Positions 6,406 to 11,446 of a DNA stretch of 11,446 bases are shown here, piece after piece. The notes beneath the pieces were generated by a model. That model was not told the DNA's origin. It was given only the letters and a program-made list of their open reading frames with translations, and did no database searches. The translations under genes and the position numbers were made by a program. The DNA is from Alphaproteobacteria bacterium. GTDB taxonomy: Bacteria > Pseudomonadota > Alphaproteobacteria > Rhizobiales > Xanthobacteraceae. Where the stretch lies: assembly GCA_005884465.1 (NCBI GenBank), contig VAZH01000103.1, positions 1 to 11,446 on the forward strand. Direction: 5' to 3'. Within the stretch, counting starts at the first letter, position 1; every line of letters begins with the position of its first letter.

Positions 6406-7626
6406 TTATTCTTCAGGTGCGTTCTCGATCGGGTCGAACCTGTCAGCCTCGAGGCCGAGCAGATTCCACGATTGCAGCATATGTGGGGGCAGCGGCGCGG
6501 TCACGTCGATCACACCGCCGCGAGGATGCGGGATCACGATCCGCCGCGCCAAAAGATGCAGCCGGTTCTGCAGGCCGCCCGGCAGCTGCCAGTCTTCCCG
6601 GTTGAAATATTTCGGATCGCCCACGATGGCGTGATCGATATGCGCCATGTGCGCGCGCAACTGATGGGTCCGCCCGGTGACCGGCTTCAGCGATACCCAT
6701 GCGAGCTTCTGCGCCGAGGTCTCCACCACGGCATAATAGGTCACGGCATGGCTGGCGCCCTCGTCGCCATGCGCTGCGATGCGCATGATGGTATCTTCCT
6801 CGCCCTCTTCCCTGGCGAGATAGGTCGAAATGCGGCCCTGCTTCGGCTTCGGTACGCCCGCCACCAGCGCCCAGTAGATCTTGCGCGCCGAGCGATGGCG
6901 GAACGATCCGGTCAGCGCGGTCGCGGCAAAACGGGTTTTTGCAACCAGGAGACAGCCCGCGGTCTCCTTGTCGAGCCTGTGAACCAGCCGCGGTTTTTGG
7001 CCCTTCGCATCGCGCATCACTTCCAGCATTTGATCGACGTGACGCGTGGTGCCGGAACCGCCCTGCACCGCAAGCCCGGCCGGCTTGTTCAGCACCATGA
7101 CGTCGTCATCCTGATACAGGATCATGTCCTTCAGCGCCTGAAGCGTCTTCGTCGCCGCTTCCGAGAGATGACCTGCAGCCTTGGGCATATCGAGCTTGAG
7201 CGGCGGAATGCGAATGCTCTGTCCTTCCTGCAGCCGGTCCTTGCTGTCGGCGCGCTTGCCGTTCACGCGCAACTCGCCTTTGCGGACGATGCGCTGGATG
7301 TGGGAGAACGAGAGACCTGGAAAGCGCGCCTCGAGAAACCGGTCGACCCGCATGTTGTTCTCATCCGCTGACACGACGACGGTCTGAACTTTTGTCGGCA
7401 GCGGCGGCGGCTCGCCGACGGGCTTTGGAGCCTCGGCAACGAAAGCAGCCCGCCTGTCGGCGCGCGGCGCAGAAAAGCGGGCAGGCTTGCCGCCGGAACG
7501 ATGATCTGGCTGCCGCTTACCTTGGACTCGGTCGGCTTGCGAAGGATTGCGATAGGGACGCGCGCCCTTCGGGCGATCGCCCGGCGCGCGGGATTTTGCC
7601 AGTGGCCTTTTGACGCGACGGCTCAT
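6406..7626 (-). CDS. RluA-family pseudouridine synthase (RluC/RluD-like)
   Basis: This 406-residue enzyme converts specific uridines in RNA, most likely 23S rRNA, to pseudouridine. An S4 RNA-binding domain spans about 92-143 (MRVDRFLEARFP, SFSHIQRIVRKGELRVNGKR). The catalytic domain follows: YQDDDVMVLNKPAGLAVQGG (171-190) and the family signature RLVHRLDKETAG (213-224) with catalytic Asp219. It continues with KIYWALVAG, then VSLKPVTGRTHQLRAHMAHI and AIVGDPKYF. A basic, low-complexity N-terminal extension of about 80 residues, rich in Arg, Lys and Pro, precedes the S4 domain and is longer than in E. coli RluC. It probably aids RNA binding. The ATG at 7626 lacks a strong ribosome site, so a later start within the extension cannot be excluded. 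The exact target uridines are not decidable here. Confidence 0.9.
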   Translation of the reverse strand: MSRRVKRPLAKSRAPGDRPKGARPYRNPSQADRVQGKRQPDHRSGGKPARFSAPRADRRAAFVAEAPKPVGEPPPLPTKVQTVVVSADENNMRVDRFLEARFPGLSFSHIQRIVRKGELRVNGKRADSKDRLQEGQSIRIPPLKLDMPKAAGHLSEAATKTLQALKDMILYQDDDVMVLNKPAGLAVQGGSGTTRHVDQMLEVMRDAKGQKPRLVHRLDKETAGCLLVAKTRFAATALTGSFRHRSARKIYWALVAGVPKPKQGRISTYLAREEGEEDTIMRIAAHGDEGASHAVTYYAVVETSAQKLAWVSLKPVTGRTHQLRAHMAHIDHAIVGDPKYFNREDWQLPGGLQNRLHLLARRIVIPHPRGGVIDVTAPLPPHMLQSWNLLGLEADRFDPIENAPEE

Positions 7627-7700
7627 GATGGCTCTGGTTCCGAATTTGTCACGAAGTCGGCCGGATAGGCTACCCGACAGCCAAGAATGCGCGAGGTGTG

Positions 7701-7994
7701 TTACGTCAGCTCAACGCGCAAGATGCGCCCGACGGCGCTCGCGGCCCGGCGCAATGTCTCAAGCGTTACCGAGGGTGTGGCAGGATCCAGCAGCCGGTCA
7801 AGTTGGCGCCGGCTGGTTCTCATGCGCTCCGCCATCGCACTCTTGGTGATGCCCTGTGCTTTCATCGCCTCTGCCAGTTGCTCGGCAATGATCTCCTTGA
7901 TGGCTCGTTCTTCGCATGTCCCAAGCATTCCTTGCTCGGAAAGGAATTCGTCGAACGTTTCTTCGCTCAGGCGTGCCTTCTTTTTCTTCATCAT
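7701..7994 (-). CDS. XRE-family antitoxin (HigA-like) of a type II toxin-antitoxin pair
   Basis: This is a 97-residue DNA-binding protein. After a basic start (MMKKKKARLSEETFDEFL) comes a helix-turn-helix of the XRE type, about residues 37-85: AEQLAEAMKAQGITKSAMAERMRTSRRQLDRLL, with SRRQLDRLL as the recognition helix, then TLETLRRAASAVGR. Family members bind and neutralise the partner toxin and repress their own operon. The gene follows the toxin, the order typical of HigBA. Start: GTG 7997, ATG 7994 and ATG 7991 are in frame. AGAGGT at 8001-8006 is six bases from ATG 7994, which also gives a TGATG overlap with the toxin stop, so 7994 is preferred. A short gap of 74 bases separates it from the pseudouridine synthase gene. 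Confidence 0.88.
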   Translation of the reverse strand: MMKKKKARLSEETFDEFLSEQGMLGTCEERAIKEIIAEQLAEAMKAQGITKSAMAERMRTSRRQLDRLLDPATPSVTLETLRRAASAVGRILRVELT

Positions 7995-8341
7995 CACGTC
8001 ACCTCTCGTTTGCGCTTCAGCGCGAGCTCGATGTCTTGCTGCGGCGTCTTCTGTGTCTTCTTGATGAAGCCGTGCAAAAGGATCATATGGCCATCGCCCA
8101 TGCAGAACATCACCCGCGCGGTCCGGTTGCTATCAAGGTCGCTTCGTACCTCCCACAAGCCGTGTCCAAGCGGAGCACAATGCGGACGCCCGATTGGCCA
8201 GCCAAACTCTACCTTCTGAATGTCCTTCCCTACCGTCTGGCGGTCTTCGGAAGGCAATTCCAAAATCCATTCGCGGACAGGATTGCGGCCGGTCGGGCTG
8301 AGATAGAACCGTGCGGGGAGCTTTTTCGTTCGGTCAATCAT
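7994..8341 (-). CDS. HigB/Gp49-like (RelE superfamily) toxin
   Basis: This 115-residue protein belongs to the phage-derived Gp49-like/HigB family, whose known members are ribosome-dependent mRNA endonucleases. Family hallmarks are LPARFYLSPTGRNPVREW (8-25), SEDRQTVGKDIQKVEFGWPIG (31-51), the GLWEVRS strand (61-67), RTARVMFCM (73-81) and LLHGFIKKTQKTP (88-100), followed by a C-terminal helix. The ATG at 8341 gives the family's normal length and has GGCGAG upstream. An in-frame ATG at 8362 would add seven residues but falls inside the dyad at 8355-8372, the likely operator. The stop overlaps the antitoxin ATG as TGATG, so the two are coupled. The pair is inserted between rarA and the pseudouridine synthase. 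It appears intact; activity was not tested. Confidence 0.9.
   Translation of the reverse strand: MIDRTKKLPARFYLSPTGRNPVREWILELPSEDRQTVGKDIQKVEFGWPIGRPHCAPLGHGLWEVRSDLDSNRTARVMFCMGDGHMILLHGFIKKTQKTPQQDIELALKRKREVT
8001..8006 (-). promoter_or_regulatory. Ribosome binding site of the antitoxin gene
   Basis: AGAGGT on the minus strand lies within the last codons of the toxin gene. It is three, six and nine bases from the three clustered antitoxin start codons (GTG 7997, ATG 7994, ATG 7991). The strong site inside the toxin gene fits coupled but efficient antitoxin synthesis. Confidence 0.5.
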
Positions 8342-8354
8342 CCGGCTCGCCAAA

Positions 8355-8372
8355 TGTGCCATTTTTGGCACA
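8355..8372. promoter_or_regulatory. Likely autoregulatory operator of the toxin-antitoxin operon
   Basis: TGTGCCA, TTTT, TGGCACA: a perfect 7-bp dyad with a four-base centre lies 14 bases upstream of the toxin ATG at 8341, in the 41-base gap after rarA. XRE antitoxins of HigBA-type operons commonly bind such dyads. On the minus strand a weak TTGCAA (-35, 4 of 6) lies just upstream and CACATT (-10, 3 of 6) 17 bases further on, so the dyad would fall within the spacer. An alternative reading is a weak intrinsic terminator for rarA, but only three T residues follow the stem. Confidence 0.5.
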
Positions 8373-8382
8373 CTTTTGCAAG

Positions 8383-9717
8383 CTATTTCGCTCCCTGCTC
8401 CTTCCGCAGCTTCGCCCAATAATCCAGCCGTTTGCGAATCTCGCGCTCGAAGCCGCGATCGGGCGGATCGTAAAAAGTCTGCCGGCCAAGGGCGTCCGGG
8501 AAATAGTCTTGTCCGGAGAAGGCTTCCGCCGTGTCGTGATCGTATTCGTAGCCTGAGCCATAGCCTTCCGACTTCATCAGCCTGGTCGGTGAGTTCAGGA
8601 TATGTTTTGGCGGCAGCAGCGAACCGCCTTCCCGTGCGGCGCGCATCGCCGCGCCAAACGCCTTGTAGGCGGCGTTGGATTTCGGCGCGGTGGCGAGATA
8701 AATCACGGCTTGCGCGATTGCGAGCTCGCCTTCCGGATGGCCGAGGAAGTCAAAGGCATCTTTCGCCGCGTTGGCGATAACCAGCGCCTGCGGATCGGCG
8801 AGACCGATATCCTCGACCGCCATGCGGACCACCCGCCGCGCCAGAAACAGGGGATCTTCGCCGGCGTCCATCATGCGCGCGAGGTAGTACAACGCGGCGT
8901 CGGGATCGGAGCCACGCACCGATTTATGCAGCGCCGAGATCAGATTATAATGTCCGTCGGCGGATTTGTCGTAGATCGGCGCGCGGCGCTGCAGAATCTC
9001 CTGCAGCTGCTCCGCGTTGAAGGTCTCGCCCTGGCGCGCGGCGCGCCAGACTTCCTCCGCCAGCGTCAGCGCGGCGCGGCCATCGCCGTCGGCCATGCGC
9101 ACCAGCACGGCGCGGGCTTCATCATCGAGCGGCAGCGTCTTGCCCTCGACCTTCTCGGCATGAACCAACAGCTTTTCGATCGCCGCCGCGTCGAGCGGAT
9201 TAAACACCAGAACCCGCGCCCGCGACAACAGCGCGGCATTGAGCTCGAAGGAGGGATTTTCGGTGGTGGCGCCGACCAGCACCACGGTGCCGTCTTCCAT
9301 CACGGGCAGAAACGAATCCTGTTGCGCGCGATTGAACCGATGCACCTCGTCGACGAACAATAGCGTCCCCTTGCCCATCTCGCGCCGCGCCCGCGCCGCG
9401 TCGAAGACCTTCTTCAAGTCCGCTACGCCGGAAAACACTGCGGAAATTTGCTCGAAATGCAGTTCGGTGGCATCTGCCAACAGCCGCGCCACCGTGGTCT
9501 TGCCGGTGCCGGGCGGGCCCCAGAAGATCAGTGACCCCAGCGTGCGCGTCGCCAGCATGCGCGTCAGCGCGCCGTCCGGTCCGAGGATGTGATCCTGTCC
9601 GACGACGTCCGAGAGCGTCCGCGGACGCAATTTGTCAGGCAGCGGATGCGGCGCGTCCTGCTCCAGCCCTGCGGCAGCGAACAGGGTTGCACCTTGGCGT
9701 GGTTGTCTCGGACTCAT
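8383..9717 (-). CDS. rarA: Replication-associated recombination protein A (MgsA/RarA), AAA+ ATPase
   Basis: This 444-residue AAA+ ATPase of the clamp-loader clade acts at stalled replication forks and single-stranded DNA gaps, working with SSB and RecA. Visible motifs are PLPDKLRPRTLSDVVGQDH (25-43), Walker A GPPGTGKTT (67-75), Walker B LLFVDEVHRF (119-128), sensor 1 VGATTENPSF (148-157), and the arginine-finger region LLSRARV (163-169). The C-terminal half carries the RarA tetramerisation region, including YDKSADGHYNLISALHKSVRGSD-type sequence and YLARMMDAGEDPLFLARR. Start: ATG 9717 (MSPRQPRQGATLF) is chosen over ATG 9771. It overlaps the stop of the htrA-like gene as ATGA and has GGCGG just upstream. 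The domain set and length are complete, and rarA is transcriptionally downstream of the protease gene. Confidence 0.95.
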   Translation of the reverse strand: MSPRQPRQGATLFAAAGLEQDAPHPLPDKLRPRTLSDVVGQDHILGPDGALTRMLATRTLGSLIFWGPPGTGKTTVARLLADATELHFEQISAVFSGVADLKKVFDAARARREMGKGTLLFVDEVHRFNRAQQDSFLPVMEDGTVVLVGATTENPSFELNAALLSRARVLVFNPLDAAAIEKLLVHAEKVEGKTLPLDDEARAVLVRMADGDGRAALTLAEEVWRAARQGETFNAEQLQEILQRRAPIYDKSADGHYNLISALHKSVRGSDPDAALYYLARMMDAGEDPLFLARRVVRMAVEDIGLADPQALVIANAAKDAFDFLGHPEGELAIAQAVIYLATAPKSNAAYKAFGAAMRAAREGGSLLPPKHILNSPTRLMKSEGYGSGYEYDHDTAEAFSGQDYFPDALGRQTFYDPPDRGFEREIRKRLDYWAKLRKEQGAK

Positions 9718-11120
9718 CCGCCGAGCGTAACGTTGATTTGCTGCCCGCCGCGCACCACGGTGATACGCCACAGCCGCGCCGACTCCCGCGTCGCCCTCTC
9801 AAGATCGCTGGTTTTTGTGATCTTCTGGTTATTGACCGCGGTGATGATATCGCCTTTCTGGAATCCGACGTTGGCGGCCGTTGTGTCGTTACCCAGATCG
9901 GTTACCACGACGCCCTCGGTGTCCACATCCAGATGCAGCTCATCGGCGACCGCGGGCGAGATGTTCGCAATCTTCGCGCCCTGGAATGGCGAGCGCGTCG
10001 TCAAGACGATTTCGTTACGGCCGGTATCGGGCGCGGTCTCCAGCGGTACGGTCAGCCTGATCGCCCTTCCGGCGCGTTGCACGTCGATCTGCGAGGTGCC
10101 GCCGAGCGGACGCGTCGCAAAGCGGTAGTCGAAGGCATTGGGATCGTCGACCGCCTGGCTGTCAATCGCGACGATCAGATCCGACAGCTTCAGCCCTGCG
10201 CGCGCCGCCGGACTATTCGCAACAACATTGGCGACCAGCGCACCGGATGGAAGGCGAAGCCCAAGAGTCTCGGCGATCTCCGGCGTCACCGCCTGCAATC
10301 GCGCGCCAAGCCACGGCCTTTTTACAGCCTTGCCGCCGTTCTTGGCGGAAGCGACGACGACGCGCACCATGTTGGCGGGAATCGCAAAGCCGATGCCTTG
10401 CGATCCGCCGGAGCGGGAAAAGATCGCGGTATTGACGCCCGCCAGCCGACCGGTCATGTCGACCAGTGCGCCGCCGGAATTGCCAGGGTTGATCGCGGCA
10501 TCGGTCTGAATGAAGAACTGGTAGTCGGTGATGCCTACTTGCGTGCGCGCCAGCGCCGAAATGATTCCGTGGGTGACGGTCTGCCCGACGCCGAAGGGAT
10601 TGCCGATCGCAAGCACGACGTCGCCGACCTGCAATTCATCGGAATTGGCAAAATCGAGGGTCGGGAATTTCTCGCGTGAATCTTTCAGGCGCAGCACGGC
10701 GAGATCGGTACGGCTGTCCTTGAGGACGATCTCGGCCTCGAACTCGCGCTTGTCGGAGAGCGAAACCTTGACCTGATCGGCGCCTTCGATGACATGGTTG
10801 TTGGTGACGACCAGGCCGGACGGATCCACCATCACGCCAGAACCCAGCGAACGCTGCATCTGCTCGGGCTGCTGGCCGGGCACGCCGAAGAACCGGCGGA
10901 AGATCGGATCATCGAGCAGCGGATTGCGATTTTGCACGACCTTGGCGGCGTAGACGTTGACCACCGCCGGCTGCACGCGCTGCACGATCGGCGCGTAGGA
11001 CAGTCGGATGTCCGCAGGCGAGGCCGGGACGCGGCGATCCTGCGCGGCCCCGCGGTCGACGGTGCCCGCCAAAGCCACCACGCCTAGCAGGATGATCGCA
11101 ACAACAAATGGTCTGGGCAT
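9714..11120 (-). CDS. HtrA/DegP-DegQ family periplasmic serine protease
   Basis: This 468-residue protease/chaperone of the cell envelope degrades misfolded exported proteins. The N-terminus is a signal peptide or anchor (MPRPFVVAIILLGVVALAGT, possible cut after GAA at about residue 26). The trypsin-like domain holds the full catalytic triad: H109 (TNNHVIEG), D139 (SRTDLAVL) and S215 (NPGNSGGALV). A flexible Q-rich LA loop around 78-92 precedes the core. Two PDZ domains follow, about 270-370 (PWLGARLQAVTPEIAETLGL, then NSPAARAGLKLSDLIVAID) and about 385-468 (GVVVTDLGNDTTAANVGFQKGDIITAVN). The ATG at 11120 has GAGAGG five bases upstream. It lies first in a unit with rarA. The closest E. coli relatives are DegP, DegQ and DegS, and two PDZ domains exclude DegS. 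Confidence 0.93.
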   Translation of the reverse strand: MPRPFVVAIILLGVVALAGTVDRGAAQDRRVPASPADIRLSYAPIVQRVQPAVVNVYAAKVVQNRNPLLDDPIFRRFFGVPGQQPEQMQRSLGSGVMVDPSGLVVTNNHVIEGADQVKVSLSDKREFEAEIVLKDSRTDLAVLRLKDSREKFPTLDFANSDELQVGDVVLAIGNPFGVGQTVTHGIISALARTQVGITDYQFFIQTDAAINPGNSGGALVDMTGRLAGVNTAIFSRSGGSQGIGFAIPANMVRVVVASAKNGGKAVKRPWLGARLQAVTPEIAETLGLRLPSGALVANVVANSPAARAGLKLSDLIVAIDSQAVDDPNAFDYRFATRPLGGTSQIDVQRAGRAIRLTVPLETAPDTGRNEIVLTTRSPFQGAKIANISPAVADELHLDVDTEGVVVTDLGNDTTAANVGFQKGDIITAVNNQKITKTSDLERATRESARLWRITVVRGGQQINVTLGG

Positions 11121-11125
11121 CTAAA

Positions 11126-11131
11126 CCTCTC
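11126..11131 (-). promoter_or_regulatory. Ribosome binding site of the htrA-like gene
   Basis: GAGAGG on the minus strand lies five bases before the ATG at 11120. It is the strongest ribosome site in the window and fixes this start. Confidence 0.6.
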
Positions 11132-11145
11132 AAGGAAGCTCCCGG

Positions 11146-11151
11146 AATATA
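11146..11151 (-). promoter_or_regulatory. Candidate -10 element of the htrA-like/rarA unit
   Basis: TATATT on the minus strand lies 26 bases before the ATG and stands out in GC-rich surroundings. The expected -35 position reads TTCTAT, a poor match. No clear heat-shock or EcfG consensus was found here. Confidence 0.25.
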
Positions 11152-11446
11152 ACGCCTCGGCTACGCTAATAGAAGGCCGGTTTCCCCATTCTCTGCGCGT
11201 TCGACCCCGGATGGACGCGATTCCGCGCCCCCTTCGCATCGCCCGTCTTCGTGTCGAGGCCAACGCTGCCGTCACATGACGATTGTCATATCGAAGCCTG
11301 TGGCCTTGATACAACATGTCAAACCTTCTCGTGCTGCCGCGCTTGCGCCCTGCTTTGCCGCACCCTGGGGCTGTCGTAGGCTATTCCCGATCTTGCCAAG
11401 AAAACTCGAGTCGGCAAGCGAGCCTCGGTGTCACGGCTGGAATTCC

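Larger units (their letters stand above)
11121..11446. other. Gene-free region upstream of the htrA-like gene
   Basis: No convincing gene was found in these 326 bases. On the minus strand, TATATT at 11146-11151 could be a -10 element, giving a leader of about 19 bases; its -35 (TTCTAT) is poor. A consensus TTGACA occurs at 11317-11322 but lacks a matching -10 at normal spacing. ATGAC-GATT-GTCAT at 11276-11289 is a perfect 5-bp dyad. CTTGCC (11392-11397) and GGCAAG (11413-11418) form a 6-bp inverted repeat around a 15-base loop. A plus-strand frame beginning at ATG 11316 stays open to the window edge but has no ribosome site. Confidence 0.4.

Noticed and set aside
6388..7371. A 327-codon plus-strand frame antisense to the pseudouridine synthase
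   Set aside because: Its composition is typical of antisense to a GC-rich gene, and the minus strand carries the HRLD catalytic signature.
8355..8372. The dyad read as an intrinsic terminator of rarA
   Set aside because: The 7-bp stem is followed by only TTT then GGCG on the minus strand. The operator reading fits its place before a toxin-antitoxin operon better, though both could hold.
9531..10679. A 382-codon plus-strand frame antisense to rarA and the htrA-like gene
   Set aside because: It crosses two well-supported genes and encodes no recognisable domain.
11316..11446. A plus-strand frame from ATG 11316 open to the right edge (at least 43 codons, beginning MSNLLVLPRLRPALP)
   Set aside because: There is no ribosome site and no recognisable fold, and a random open frame of this length is common at this G+C. 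The next bases beyond the window would decide.

Overview
The window is high-GC alphaproteobacterial chromosome. The best match is the Bradyrhizobium / Rhodopseudomonas group (Nitrobacteraceae). The codon use, the ATP12 and HtrA sequences, and several small secreted proteins of a type common in Bradyrhizobium all point there. No rRNA, tRNA, CRISPR array, insertion sequence or prophage genes are visible. The species call is inference, because no search could be run.

Left part (1-2921): an AT-rich SnoaL/NTF2-like gene (208-594, +) sits behind a sequence resembling an EcfG general-stress promoter. It faces a two-gene minus-strand unit: a FliK-like protein with a C-terminal hook-length-control domain (1012-2760), overlapping by ATGA with an 88-residue stand-alone FlhB cytoplasmic domain (749-1015). 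That small protein lacks the NPTH autocleavage motif. The pair looks like a detached copy of the type III export substrate-specificity switch, with no other flagellar gene in view.

Middle part (2922-6318): four predicted exported proteins surround the F1-ATPase assembly chaperone ATP12 (3367-4140, -). They are a small protein with one cysteine pair (2922-3377, +), a DUF3828/NTF2-like protein (4224-4676, +), a proline-rich 99-residue protein (4689-4988, -) and a metal-dependent amidohydrolase with a signal peptide (5062-6318, -). Several perfect or near-perfect dyads lie in the short intergenic gaps here.

Right part (6406-11120, all minus strand): an htrA/degP-like periplasmic protease and rarA overlap by ATGA. 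They are followed by a HigB/Gp49-type toxin and XRE antitoxin pair that overlap by TGATG, and then by an RluA-family pseudouridine synthase with a long basic N-terminal extension. The toxin-antitoxin pair fills the rarA-to-synthase gap and has a perfect 7-bp dyad just upstream of the toxin, a likely autoregulatory operator. The last 326 bases hold no recognisable gene, only candidate promoter elements for htrA.

Most of the window is housekeeping chromosome with small accessory insertions. The least ordinary items are the FliK-like/FlhB-C pair, the toxin-antitoxin pair with its operator, the putative EcfG-driven SnoaL gene, and a 22-bp dyad between the FliK-like gene and its divergent neighbour. 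I did not find convincing evidence of a wholly new multi-gene system.
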